Assembly: GCF_000716715.1 (NCBI RefSeq)
Contig: NZ_JNYJ01000001.1
Location: forward strand, 1 to 64,000
Length of the DNA: 64,000 bases
From: Dactylosporangium aurantiacum
GTDB taxonomy: Bacteria > Actinomycetota > Actinomycetes > Mycobacteriales > Micromonosporaceae
Direction: 5' to 3'
Both the position numbers and the translations under genes were made by a program. Each line of letters begins with the position of its first letter. Within the stretch, counting starts at the first letter, position 1. The notes under the pieces were generated by a model. It saw only the letters and a list, made by a program, of their open reading frames with translations. It was not told the DNA's origin and did not search any database. Shown in pieces: positions 11,589 through 20,051 of this stretch.

Positions 11589-11972
11589 GTGCCGCTCTCG
11601 GAACACGAGCAGCGGCTGTTCGAGCAGATCGAGCGGTCGCTAGCCGAGGACCCCAAGTTTGCCTCGGCGGTGCGTGCCACCGACCCGCGGTTCCATGCCA
11701 AGCGTCGGATGATCGCCGCCGCGGTGCTCCTCCTGGCCGGCATGGCACTACTGGTCTATGGCGTCGCCATCTCAATCCCACCCCTCGGCGTCGGCGGTTT
11801 CGTCGTCATGCTGGGCGCCCTCGTCTTCGGCGTCCAGGCTTACCGCCGTGGACAGAGCACCGACCTGCACGCCGTCGGCGGCACCGCCACCCGCCGCACC
11901 CGGCAACGCAGAGCCGGCCTGGTCGACCGCCTGGAAGAACGCTGGCGCCGCCGCCCAGAAGGCGACGCCTGA
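11589..11972 (+). CDS. DUF3040 membrane protein
   Basis: A 127-residue small membrane protein of the actinobacterial DUF3040 family. It starts PLSEHEQRLFEQIERSLAEDPKFA, the family signature, and has two membrane helices at about residues 42-62 and 67-85 and a basic C-terminal tail rich in Arg. Function is unknown. GTG at 11589 is preceded by GGGGAGGAG, a strong ribosome site. A CAGCCC/GGGCTG hairpin lies at 11522-11536 between dinB and this gene and may be a weak terminator. Its closeness to dinB is common in actinomycetes. Confidence 0.88.
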   Translation: MPLSEHEQRLFEQIERSLAEDPKFASAVRATDPRFHAKRRMIAAAVLLLAGMALLVYGVAISIPPLGVGGFVVMLGALVFGVQAYRRGQSTDLHAVGGTATRRTRQRRAGLVDRLEERWRRRPEGDA

Positions 11973-12080
11973 CCAACCAGGCCGACCGAGGGCGCGCCGA
12001 CACCCGTTGTCGACGCGCCCATCCCGTCTGCCCGCGTCCGCACAGGTAGACGCCGTTGCGGCGACGCTCCGGGACAGGCC

Positions 12081-12450
12081 GCGCCGTGTTGGGGGCCAGC
12101 CAATCCCGCGTAGGGAGACACCGCGCGTGCCGGGAGACGCCCGCGTGTGCCGAGAGAGACCGCGTGTGCCGGGAGACACCGTGCTGGGTCAGAGCCCCAG
12201 CCGGCCCCGCCGGGGAACCCAGCCGCGCCGGGACACGCCACGCCGTGTGGGAGGCCCCGGCCCCGCTGGGAGGCGCCGAGCAGGTAGACGACGGGAGCTG
12301 CCCCGGGAGGCGCCGCGCTGTGTGGGAAGGCCCAGCCAATCCCGCGTACGGGACGCCGCGCCTGCCGGGAGACACCGCGCTGTGTCAGAGCCCCAGCCAG
12401 TCCGCCGGGGAACACAACCGCGCCGGGGACGCCGCGCCGTCTGGGGAAGC
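12081..12450 (+). repeat. Degenerate duplicated block
   Basis: Block A (12081-12250) and block B (12312-12450) share the same order of words: GTGTGGG, CCCAGCCAATCCCGCGTA, GGGAGACACCG, GTCAGAGCCCCAGCC, CGCCGGGGAAC and CGCGCCGGG. Block A holds an extra set of short CGTGTGCCGGGAGAC units (12121-12180). Similarity is clear by eye but not perfect, so the duplication is old. Confidence 0.7.
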
Positions 12451-12893
12451 CCAGCCGGTCCCGCGTGGGGGAGACCCCGGCCCGCCGGCGAGGAGGCCGC
12501 GGGCCTGCGCAGTGCCCGGGACGCCACCCACGTGTCAGGACGTGCGGTCACCCGCCCGGGCTAGCCCTCACACTTGGACCTGAGCCCGCCGTCCCGCCCG
12601 CGTTTCGTCGAGGCCGCCGCCTTGCCCGCGTGAGGGCCCGCGATGACCCGCCTGGACCGGCACCCGTCTGGACCGGCACCCGTCTGGACCTGCCGCCCCC
12701 CGCCGGCCCTGTTCCACGCCGGGACGGACGATGCCGTCGGCCTTTCATGACGACCGCGACTGCCGCCGGGGCCACCCCTGGCGCACCCGCGACGCATCGG
12801 CGCTGACCTGTGGACCACCGCCATGGGGACGTCACCCCCGGCGTGGATTGCGGGGTGAAGTGTCCGCCCGAGCGAACCAGGTCCCGACACGCC

Positions 12894-12939
12894 GGTGACC
12901 TTGGGCGAAGCGGCGCGGGCCGCGTCGTCCAAGGTCACC
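12894..12939 (-). terminator. Hairpin terminator of the transglutaminase operon
   Basis: Perfect 11-bp arms GGTGACCTTGG (12894-12904) and CCAAGGTCACC (12929-12939) with a GC-rich inner stem. It lies 14 bases after the minus-strand stop codon. No T run. Confidence 0.65.
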
Positions 12940-12952
12940 TGGCACAGGCGGG

Positions 12953-15448
12953 TCAGCGGTCGGCGCGGCGGGCGACGAAGCGGCGGACGCTGATGGCGCG
13001 CATCACGGAGTCCCAGCCGCGGCCGAGCCACTGGGAGGCGGCGCTGGCGCGTTGGGAGGTGGCCGCGCGCCAGCGGCGCAGGACCGACGGGGGCAGGATG
13101 ACGGCCAGGATGCGGGTCTTGCGGCTGGAGCGGGCGGCGAACGCCGACCGGACCTCGTCGACCGCGTTGCGCAGCTCGCCGCCGGTGAGGGGGTGGCGGG
13201 CGTACCTGGCGTGCTCCTCGACCGTGCTGAGCAGGCGGACCCCCTGCTCGGCCCGGTCCCGGAGGCGTTCCTTGGTGACCAGGCGGGTGACGGTGGCCCT
13301 GGGCGTCTCGGCGTCGTCGGTCGGCACGTGGTAGTCGACCATCGTGTCGATGAGCTCGTCCCAGGCGTGGTGGGCGTTGGAGCGGGCCGTGCCGTCGTCG
13401 GCGAGGAGCACCATGACGCCCGGTGGGGCGCCGTCCGGGGCGGGGCCGGCGCCGAAGTCCGGGGCGGCGTTCGCGGCGAGGCCGGCGGCCCGCAGGCGGT
13501 TGCGGCGGGTCCGGCCGCGGGTGAGGGCCGGGGACAGCAGCAGGCCGGCCAGCAGCAGGCCCGCGAGCGTCCAGGCGCCGATCGAGGCGAGCAGGATGAG
13601 GGTCGTGCCGTCCTCGGTGGTGCCGCCGGTGCCGGCGGTGTTGCCGGGGTTGTTGCCGGGGTCGGTGACGGCGCCGGCCTGGGCGTCGGTGCTCTCGTTC
13701 GGGTTCGGGCGGTTGCGCAGGTTCTCGTCCGCCGGGTCGATCGTGTCGCTGGTCGCGCTCGGCAGGTACGACGTGGACACCGAACCGCCGATCGCCTGCG
13801 ACGGGGTCGCGTCGAACGGCAGCCAGCCGTAGCCGGGGAAGTACACCTCGGTCCAGGCGTGCAGGTTGAAGTTCGTCAGCGTCATCGTCTGGTCCTTGCG
13901 GGTGCCGCCGCGGGCGAAGCCGAACGCGACCCGCGACGGGATCTTCGCCTCGCGCAGCAGCCAGCCGAAGGCGGCCGCGTACTGGGCGCAGTAGCCGCGC
14001 TTGTTGCGCAGGAAGTCGGCGATGCCGGTGCCGCTGGTGTCGGCGCCGGTGCTGGTGTCGTAGACGAAGCCGTTGGCCTGCGAGAAGTACTCGAAGATGG
14101 CCTTGACCTTGTCGTACTGGGTGGTCTTGCCCTTGGTCAGCTCGGCGACCTTCTCCTTGACGACGGTGTTCTGCGGCGCGGTCATCGTGCCGCGCAGCGC
14201 AGGGTCGCTCTCCTTCACCGGGGCGGCCTTGCGCAGGTCGTCGGGGGAGATCTCGGGCCGGGTGTACTCGACCGTGTACTTCTTCTTCGCCGTGGTCTGC
14301 TTGCTGGAGTACACGACGGCGGTGTTGCGGTCGAACGACCAGCTGTTGTCGATCTTCTCCAGCTTCGTCGGCCAGGTGTAGATCGGCAGGAAGTAGATCG
14401 CGAGCTCGTTGGTGATCTCGATGCTGGCCTTGTGGGTGACGGTCTTCACCGACGGGTCCCAGCCGGGGCCGGGCAGGCCGGAGCCGACCGACTGGCCGCC
14501 GGAGATCGGCTTGGCGTTGAAGCCGCGGCTGGTGAGCTCCTCCAGCACGTTGAAGCGCAGGTAGTACGGGTTCGGGTCGTTGCTGACGTTGGTCACCTTG
14601 ACCATGTCGAACGCCTTGTCCCGGTTCAGCTGGCCCGACAGCAGGGCGAACATGCTGACCTGCTTGCCGTTCTTGCCGCCGGGGCCGATCCCGCCACCGC
14701 CGCCGGCACCCGCGCCGATGGAGTCGATCACGCCGGCGGGCATCGCGAACGGCACGAGCGGCAGCAGTACCGCCGCGATGACACCCACCGCACCGAGTCG
14801 CTGACCGGCGGCGGCGAGGGGCGACGGCTCCCACAGGTCGACGTCGCGGCCGTCGCCGGTGAACCGGCGGCCGAACCGGCGGACCCGGTCGACGTTGTCG
14901 GTGACGAGCAGCCACAGGAAGCCCACGGCGCCGAGCGCGAACGGGAACCAGTTCGTGCTCTCCGTGGTCACCGTGACCGGCACCGAGTAGATCGCGAGCA
15001 TCGGCAGGCCGGCCAGGGCGGGCCGGCGCAGCACGACCGCGAACAGGTCGACGATGAGCGCGACGACCGCGACCCCGAGGGTCGCCAGGAACAGGAACCC
15101 GGGCCGGTCACCGACCGGGGTGGCGAACTCGCTCATCTCGGTCGACGCGGTGCTCAGCAGCGAACCGAAGTGCTTGATCGTGCCGGGTGACGGGATGATC
15201 CCGAGGAACTCCCTGGAGCTCGGGTACAGCCAGGTCAGCCCGAACAGCGCGGCGACGGCCATCGCGGCGGTCGGCGCCCACGTCGGCGCGCGCAGGCTGC
15301 GCACCACCAGCGCCGCCCCGCACATGGCGGCCACGACGAGGAAGGCCCGGACCGCCCAGGTGATCTCCTCGAAGACGTTGATGAGCGGCAACGCCGACAG
15401 GAACGCCGCGCCGGCGGCGATCAGGGTCAGGTGCTTGCGCTGGTTCAC
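12953..15448 (-). CDS. Membrane transglutaminase-like protein (DUF3488/TgpA type)
   Basis: An 831-residue membrane protein. The N-terminal 200 residues form about six membrane helices (DUF3488-like). A large extracytoplasmic region then carries a transglutaminase-like domain whose catalytic triad is visible as Cys487 (RGYCAQYAAAF), His530 (NLHAWTEV) and Asp546 (PFDATPS). Another membrane helix near residue 630 is followed by a cytosolic DUF4129-like tail. The GTG start overlaps the DUF58 stop by four bases. The trio MoxR-DUF58-transglutaminase is conserved widely; its substrate is unknown, and cell-envelope assembly or protein maturation are proposed. Confidence 0.92.
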   Translation of the reverse strand: MNQRKHLTLIAAGAAFLSALPLINVFEEITWAVRAFLVVAAMCGAALVVRSLRAPTWAPTAAMAVAALFGLTWLYPSSREFLGIIPSPGTIKHFGSLLSTASTEMSEFATPVGDRPGFLFLATLGVAVVALIVDLFAVVLRRPALAGLPMLAIYSVPVTVTTESTNWFPFALGAVGFLWLLVTDNVDRVRRFGRRFTGDGRDVDLWEPSPLAAAGQRLGAVGVIAAVLLPLVPFAMPAGVIDSIGAGAGGGGGIGPGGKNGKQVSMFALLSGQLNRDKAFDMVKVTNVSNDPNPYYLRFNVLEELTSRGFNAKPISGGQSVGSGLPGPGWDPSVKTVTHKASIEITNELAIYFLPIYTWPTKLEKIDNSWSFDRNTAVVYSSKQTTAKKKYTVEYTRPEISPDDLRKAAPVKESDPALRGTMTAPQNTVVKEKVAELTKGKTTQYDKVKAIFEYFSQANGFVYDTSTGADTSGTGIADFLRNKRGYCAQYAAAFGWLLREAKIPSRVAFGFARGGTRKDQTMTLTNFNLHAWTEVYFPGYGWLPFDATPSQAIGGSVSTSYLPSATSDTIDPADENLRNRPNPNESTDAQAGAVTDPGNNPGNTAGTGGTTEDGTTLILLASIGAWTLAGLLLAGLLLSPALTRGRTRRNRLRAAGLAANAAPDFGAGPAPDGAPPGVMVLLADDGTARSNAHHAWDELIDTMVDYHVPTDDAETPRATVTRLVTKERLRDRAEQGVRLLSTVEEHARYARHPLTGGELRNAVDEVRSAFAARSSRKTRILAVILPPSVLRRWRAATSQRASAASQWLGRGWDSVMRAISVRRFVARRADR

Positions 15449-16743
15449 CGCACTCCTCCGGCGACGCTCTCCGCCGACGCGGCCCGCCAGGCGAAGCCCT
15501 GCGACCCCCGTCCGGCCTGTGGCCACAGTGCGGGCAGTTTCGCACCGTGCGGCACCTCGACGACCCGCCAGCCGCTGCGCAGCAGCGCGAGCGAGGCGAC
15601 GCCGTGGGCCTTGTCGGCCTCCTCCCGGGCCGCGGTCGGCAGGTTGAGCCACGTCGAGGAGTCGATGAACAGCGCGACGCAGGTCGCGTTGTTGGACCGG
15701 AACCCGGCCAGCAGCTCCGCCTCCGCCGACGACAGCAGCCCGAAGATGCCGATGATCAGGCCGCCGTCGCTGCGGCGGCGGACCCGGTCGATGAGGGTGC
15801 CGATGTCGCCGCGCTGGGCCAGTCGCACGTCGGCGAGCTGGTCGAGCAGCGGGCCGTCACCGTCGATCTCGGTCGCGTCGACGTCGACCCCGCCGTCGGT
15901 GACCAGGCGCATCTTGTACCCGGCGTGCCGCAGGTGCACCGCGACGCTCGCGGCCGCCGACACCGCCCACTCGAAGCTGGCGGTCGGGCCCTCCCCGCGG
16001 TGCGCGGTCGAGCGGGTGTCCAGCACGACCGTCGCCCGGCTCTCCCACGGCTGCTCCTCGCGGCGCACCATGAGCTCGCCGGTGCGGGCGGTGGAGCGCC
16101 AGTGGACCCGGCGCAGGTCGTCGCCGTAGCGGTACTCGCGGGTCGCGGCGTCGTCCTCGCCGTGCACGGCCACGGACCGGGCCCGGCTCTCCCCGGACCC
16201 GGCGAACTCGCCGGCGAGGCGCACCGACGGCAGCGGCACCACCTGCGGGATGACGGTGAGCCGGTCCACGGACGGGAAGGCCCTGGTCAGCTCGCACAGC
16301 CCGAACGGGTCGGTGAGGCGCACGACGAGCGGGCCCACCTCGTACCGGCCGCGGACGTCGGCGCGGACCGTGTACGCCACGGAGCTGGCCTGGTGCGCGC
16401 CGAGCTTCTCCAGCACCAGCCGGGGGCGGCTGCCCAGCGCGTACGGCAGCCGGTCCTCCAGCAGCATCGTGCCGGTGGGCAGGCGGGACAGGTTCTGCAG
16501 GCGCAGGATCACCCGGGCGCTGGCGCCGACCTGGACCCGGTGCGGGTCGAGGGTACGGCTGCACGACAACCGGTACCGGGTGCGCCCGACGTAGGCGGCC
16601 GACAGCAGCGGCAGCGCCGCGAGCAGCACCGCGACGCGCAGCAGGTCCCGCTCGCCGAGGATGAACGACGCGATGAGGGCCGCTGCGGCGGCGGCCAGGA
16701 AGCTACGGCCCCGGGTGGTGAGCCCCCGCAGCGCCTCGCGCAT
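15445..16743 (-). CDS. DUF58 domain protein
   Basis: A 432-residue protein with two N-terminal membrane helices (about residues 14-30 and 35-50), a beta-rich extracellular-like region, and the DUF58 signature YRYGDDLRRVHWRSTARTGELMVRREE near residues 200-230. The C-terminal half resembles a von Willebrand A-like fold (VVLDTRS). It pairs with MoxR ATPases, which are thought to remodel their partners. ATG at 16741-16743 is two bases after the MoxR stop and the stop overlaps the transglutaminase gene, so the three genes form a tight operon. Confidence 0.9.
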   Translation of the reverse strand: MREALRGLTTRGRSFLAAAAAALIASFILGERDLLRVAVLLAALPLLSAAYVGRTRYRLSCSRTLDPHRVQVGASARVILRLQNLSRLPTGTMLLEDRLPYALGSRPRLVLEKLGAHQASSVAYTVRADVRGRYEVGPLVVRLTDPFGLCELTRAFPSVDRLTVIPQVVPLPSVRLAGEFAGSGESRARSVAVHGEDDAATREYRYGDDLRRVHWRSTARTGELMVRREEQPWESRATVVLDTRSTAHRGEGPTASFEWAVSAAASVAVHLRHAGYKMRLVTDGGVDVDATEIDGDGPLLDQLADVRLAQRGDIGTLIDRVRRRSDGGLIIGIFGLLSSAEAELLAGFRSNNATCVALFIDSSTWLNLPTAAREEADKAHGVASLALLRSGWRVVEVPHGAKLPALWPQAGRGSQGFAWRAASAESVAGGVR

Positions 16744-16745
16744 GC

Positions 16746-17795
16746 TCAGCGACCTCCGAACTGTTGCCCGCGGGGCGGCGCGGTGCGGGTGTCGTACGGC
16801 GAGCGCGGCTGGCGGTCCGACGGCAGCGGCAGCCGGTGGACCAGCTCGGCGATGATCGCGTCGGTGGTGCGCCGCGACAGCTGCGCCTCGGCGGTCGGGA
16901 TGACCCGGTGCGCGAGGACCGGCACGGCCAGGGCCTGCAGGTCGTCGGGGAGCACGAACTCGCGGCCCTCGAGGGCGGCGACGGCCCGGGCGGTGCGCAG
17001 CAGCTGCAGCGTCGCGCGGGGCGACGAGCCCAGGCGCAGCTCGCTGGACTCGCGGGTCGCGGTGACGATGTTGACCGCGTACTGCTTCACCGCGTCGGCG
17101 ACGTGCACGTCGCGGACCGTGGCGATCATGCGGCGGACCTGGGTGGCGTCCGAGACCGGCAGGATGTCGTCGAGCGCGTCGTGACGGCCGTGCACGTCGA
17201 GCATCGCCAGCTCGGCACCCATGTCGGGGTAGCCCATCGCGATCCGGGCGGTGAACCGGTCGCGCTGCGCCTCCGGCAGCGGGTAGGTGCCTTCCATCTC
17301 GATCGGGTTCTGCGTGGCGATGACCATGAAGGGCACCTGCAGCGGGTAGGTCGCGCCGTCGACCGTGACCTGCCGCTCCTCCATGCTCTCCAGCAGCGCC
17401 GACTGGGTCTTCGGGGAGGCCCGGTTGATCTCGTCGCCGACGACGATGTTGGCGAACACCGCGCCCGGCTTGAACTCGAAGTCGCGGGTCTCCTGGTTGT
17501 ACACGCTGACGCCGGTGACGTCGCTGGGCAGCAGGTCCGGGGTGAACTGGATGCGCCGCACCGAGCAGTCGATCGACCGCGCGAGTGCCTTGGCGAGTTT
17601 GGTCTTGCCGACGCCGGGAACATCTTCGATGAGGAGGTGGCCCTCAGCGAGCATCACGGCGAGCGCCAGCCGCACCGTCGCGGTCTTGCCCTCGATGACC
17701 TGCTCGATGTTGGCGACGATCGCATCGGTCGCGGCTCGGAACTCCGGGCTGGGTAGTGGGGCCCCGAGCTCCTCGAACGTGCGGTGCCTGGTCAA
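16746..17795 (-). CDS. MoxR-family AAA+ ATPase
   Basis: A 349-residue AAA+ chaperone-like ATPase. Walker A is GVGKT (61-65), Walker B is VVGDEINRA with Asp121-Glu122, followed by SPKTQSALLESMEE and the sensor region IATQNPIEMEGTYPLPEAQRDRF that defines MoxR proteins. The start is TTG at 17795-17793, chosen because GAGGAGG lies only four bases upstream on this strand; no ATG or GTG fits. It is the first gene of the operon with DUF58 and transglutaminase genes. It is divergent from the kinase gene, and a 55-bp imperfect palindrome lies between them. Confidence 0.93.
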   Translation of the reverse strand: MTRHRTFEELGAPLPSPEFRAATDAIVANIEQVIEGKTATVRLALAVMLAEGHLLIEDVPGVGKTKLAKALARSIDCSVRRIQFTPDLLPSDVTGVSVYNQETRDFEFKPGAVFANIVVGDEINRASPKTQSALLESMEERQVTVDGATYPLQVPFMVIATQNPIEMEGTYPLPEAQRDRFTARIAMGYPDMGAELAMLDVHGRHDALDDILPVSDATQVRRMIATVRDVHVADAVKQYAVNIVTATRESSELRLGSSPRATLQLLRTARAVAALEGREFVLPDDLQALAVPVLAHRVIPTAEAQLSRRTTDAIIAELVHRLPLPSDRQPRSPYDTRTAPPRGQQFGGR

Positions 17796-17932
17796 CTGGC
17801 CTCCTCGTGTCCTGCTGTGGCCACCGTTAGGTGATAGACCCGTAGGTGGACCGCCCGGTTGCACGAAAAGGTTGGCAAGCCGAGCCGTTGTGTATCCCCT
17901 CAGGCTAGCCGGGGAATTGACGCCGCGCCGCA

Positions 17933-17987
17933 CCGGAAAACGTCATTACGGACATCACGGTCGTGACTGTCCGCGACGTTTTTCCGG
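17933..17987. promoter_or_regulatory. 55-bp imperfect palindrome between moxR-like and kinase genes
   Basis: Outer arms CCGGAAAACGTC (17933-17944) and GACGTTTTTCCGG (17975-17987) differ by one A. Inner arms CGGACATCACG and CGTGACTGTCCG differ by one base. The element could be a shared operator for the divergent genes or a structured 5' RNA. No known family is assigned. Confidence 0.5.
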
Positions 17988-18067
17988 CGGGCCGGCGGCG
18001 AGCCGCACGTACCCACGCAAATGTTCAACAAACGGATCTGCCGAGATGCGCTGGGCGCCGATTCCGG

Positions 18068-18073
18068 CAGACT
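18068..18073 (+). promoter_or_regulatory. -10 box of the kinase gene (leaderless)
   Basis: CAGACT followed by 7 bases and the GTG. It keeps the -10-to-start spacing of other leaderless genes in the window, with C in place of the first T. Confidence 0.4.
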
Positions 18074-18080
18074 GGGACCC

Positions 18081-19844
18081 GTGCAGGAGGGGCAGCTCAT
18101 CAACGGCCGCTACCGTCTCGGCGCCCAGCTCGGCGAGGGCGGCATGTCGGTGGTCTGGCAGGCCCGCGACGAGGTGCTCGACCGGTCCGTCGCGGTCAAG
18201 GTCCTCGCCGGCCCGTTCGCCGGCGACGCCGACTGGCACCGCCGGATCCGGGTCGAGGCCCGCGCCGCCGCAAGCCTTTCGCACCCGAACGTCACCAATG
18301 TCTATGACTACGGCGAAACCGCCGAGGGCAGCCCGTTCGTCGTCATGGAGCTGCTGCGCGGCCCGACCCTCGCCCAGCGGCTCACCGAAGGGCCGCTGCA
18401 CCCCGCCGCCGCCATCCGGGTCTGCGCCGAGGTCGCCGCGGGCCTCGCCGCCGCGCACGCCGAGCAGCTCGTGCACCGCGACGTCAAACCCGGCAACGTC
18501 GTGCTCACCGCGGCCGCGGCGAAGCTCGTCGACTTCGGCATCGTCGGCACCCCCGGCGACCCCGGCAGCGGCCTCGACGCCGACGGCCTGGTCCTGGGCA
18601 CCCCCGCCTATCTCGCCCCGGAGCGGCTCGTCGGCGACGACGCGGTGCCCGCCAGCGACGTCTACGCGTTCGGGCTGCTGCTGTACCGCTGCCTCACCGG
18701 CCGGCTGCCGTGGGACAGCGAGACCACCACGCAGATGCTGCGCTCCCACGTCACCGTCGCCCCGGAGCCGCTGCCGCAGCTGCCCGGGGTGCCGCCGCAG
18801 GTCCGGCAGCTGTGCATGCGCTGCCTGGTCAAGGCCCCCGCGGCCCGGCCGTCCGCGGAGGAGGCGGCCGCGGTCCTCGCCGAGGCCGCCGGCATCACGC
18901 CACGTCCCGAGCTGGCCCTGGTACGGCCGGCGCCCGGCCCGGCCGCCGCGGCCGGCACCGCCGGCGGGACGCCCGACGCGACCGCACCCGCGGACGCCAC
19001 CGCACTGGTCGTCGCCCTGTCGGGCCCGGCCGGCGCGGTGACGGCCGGCGGCGCGTCAGCCGGCGGCGCCGGCGAGGCCGATCCGGACGTGACCGGTGCC
19101 CTGGGCGCCGAGGGCCGCCCGCACGACGACGGCGCGACCGGGCCGGTCGCCCTCGCCGCTCCCGGCGCGGCGCCCGTGCCCCGCGGGGAGGGCGCGACCG
19201 ACGTGATCGGCGACGACGCCGGCGACCGCCGGCGGGTCCTCGCCGGGCTCGCCGTGGTGGTCGCCGTCGCGGCGCTGCTGGTCACGTTCGTGCTCAACCG
19301 GCCGGCCGACACCCCGCGGGCCGCGGCCGAGGCCGCCCGGGCCACCGGCCGGGCCGCACCGCCGGCCGGTGGGCAGACCGGCAGCCCGTCCGGTGGGCAG
19401 ACCCCGGCCGCCGACGGCGGCACCGGCGGTTCGTCCGGCGCCGCGACCGGTGCCGGCGCGGGCCAGGGCGGTCAGGGCGGCGGTCCCGGCGGCGGTCCCG
19501 GCGCCGGCCCGGCCGGAGGCCCCGGTGGGGCGGGCGCGGGCGGCGGGCCGGGCGGCAACGCCGGCGGCCCGGCCGGCGGCGGCCCGAGTGGCGGGCAGGG
19601 TGGCGCGGCGCCGCCGCCCGCCGGGAACCCGGTCCGGATCGGCACCCCCGGCGGGGTGATCGTCGCCGTGTGCGGCGGCGGCAAGGTCAACGTCACCGGC
19701 GCCGAGCCCGCCGCGGGCGGCACGCTGGTGTCGCTGCAGTCGGGGCCCCGCGACAAGTCCCGGGTCGAGTTCAACGTCGCCGGGGTGCGGCTGCGCTACG
19801 AGGTCAGGTGCGTCGGCGGCGTGCCCGTCGCGACCCCGGACTGA
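18081..19844 (+). CDS. Transmembrane Ser/Thr protein kinase (PknB/STPK type)
   Basis: A 587-residue receptor-like kinase. The N-terminal Hanks kinase domain has the glycine loop GEGGMSVV (18-25), Lys40 in VAVKVL, HRDVKPGN (132-139), DFG (151-153) and LAPERL. A Gly/Ala-rich juxtamembrane linker follows, then one membrane helix (VLAGLAVVVAVAALLVTFV, near residue 390), a collagen-like Gly/Pro stalk, and a small extracellular domain of about 70 residues with two Cys. No PASTA repeats are present, so it is not PknB itself. GTG at 18081 is preferred over the ATG at 18021 because family members begin just before INGRYRL and a -10 box is correctly placed. The ligand is unknown. Confidence 0.9.
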   Translation: MQEGQLINGRYRLGAQLGEGGMSVVWQARDEVLDRSVAVKVLAGPFAGDADWHRRIRVEARAAASLSHPNVTNVYDYGETAEGSPFVVMELLRGPTLAQRLTEGPLHPAAAIRVCAEVAAGLAAAHAEQLVHRDVKPGNVVLTAAAAKLVDFGIVGTPGDPGSGLDADGLVLGTPAYLAPERLVGDDAVPASDVYAFGLLLYRCLTGRLPWDSETTTQMLRSHVTVAPEPLPQLPGVPPQVRQLCMRCLVKAPAARPSAEEAAAVLAEAAGITPRPELALVRPAPGPAAAAGTAGGTPDATAPADATALVVALSGPAGAVTAGGASAGGAGEADPDVTGALGAEGRPHDDGATGPVALAAPGAAPVPRGEGATDVIGDDAGDRRRVLAGLAVVVAVAALLVTFVLNRPADTPRAAAEAARATGRAAPPAGGQTGSPSGGQTPAADGGTGGSSGAATGAGAGQGGQGGGPGGGPGAGPAGGPGGAGAGGGPGGNAGGPAGGGPSGGQGGAAPPPAGNPVRIGTPGGVIVAVCGGGKVNVTGAEPAAGGTLVSLQSGPRDKSRVEFNVAGVRLRYEVRCVGGVPVATPD

Positions 19845-19875
19845 AACGCGCTGCGGGCGGCGGCCGGCGCTGCGG

Positions 19876-19881
19876 TACACT
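19876..19881 (+). promoter_or_regulatory. -10 box of the leuS leader
   Basis: TACACT followed by exactly 7 bases and the ATG of the leader peptide. The leader peptide is therefore probably read from a leaderless transcript. Confidence 0.6.
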
Positions 19882-19888
19882 GCGAGGC

Positions 19889-19927
19889 ATGACACGGGTT
19901 GTCCGGCTTCTTAGCGAGCCGTGCTGA
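19889..19927 (+). CDS. Leader peptide of leuS (12 residues, tandem Leu CTT codons)
   Basis: ATG at 19889 encodes [12 protein letters not shown] and stops at TGA 19925-19927. Codons 7 and 8 are CTT CTT, leucine codons that are rare in this GC-rich DNA, where CTG and CTC dominate. The frame starts 7 bases after a TACACT -10 and its last codons form the 5' arm of a hairpin. This is the classic layout of ribosome-mediated attenuation: shortage of charged leucyl-tRNA would stall the ribosome at CTT CTT and change the downstream fold. Detection depends on the small size and context; no homologue was searched. Confidence 0.75.
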   Translation: MTRVVRLLSEPC

Positions 19928-19976
19928 CGCACTGACAGCGTCCGCACGGCGACCCCTCCTGCGTGAGGGGTTTTTT
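19918..19976 (+). promoter_or_regulatory. leuS attenuator: alternative hairpin plus intrinsic terminator
   Basis: Hairpin 1 is GCCGTGC-T-GACGC / GCGTC-C-GCACGGC (19918-19950) with a 7-base loop. The terminator is CCCCTC / GAGGGG (19953-19958, 19965-19970) followed by six T (19971-19976). The GACGCA part of hairpin 1 can pair with TGCGT in the terminator loop, offering an alternative structure. The T run is one of very few in the window, which supports a true intrinsic terminator. Confidence 0.8.
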
Positions 19977-20051
19977 CATGCCCGGACAATGGCGCCGGGC
20001 GAGGCTGGGAAATCCTGTGACATTCCCCGAGACGAAGGCGGCGAGGAACTC

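Larger units (their letters stand above)
11973..12952. other. 980-base spacer with degenerate duplications, no gene seen
   Basis: The gap separates two convergent genes. I see no credible protein; apparent frames give Arg/Pro/Gly-rich, repeat-driven sequence on both strands. It holds an imperfect long duplication (12081-12450), a 16-bp direct repeat GGCACCCGTCTGGACC (12658-12689) and a terminator hairpin for the transglutaminase operon at 12894-12939. Confidence 0.65.

Noticed and set aside
12561..14915. Very long open frames on the strand or frame opposite to the transglutaminase gene
   Set aside because: Arg/Ala/Pro-rich shadow sequence caused by high GC; the true frame has catalytic motifs.
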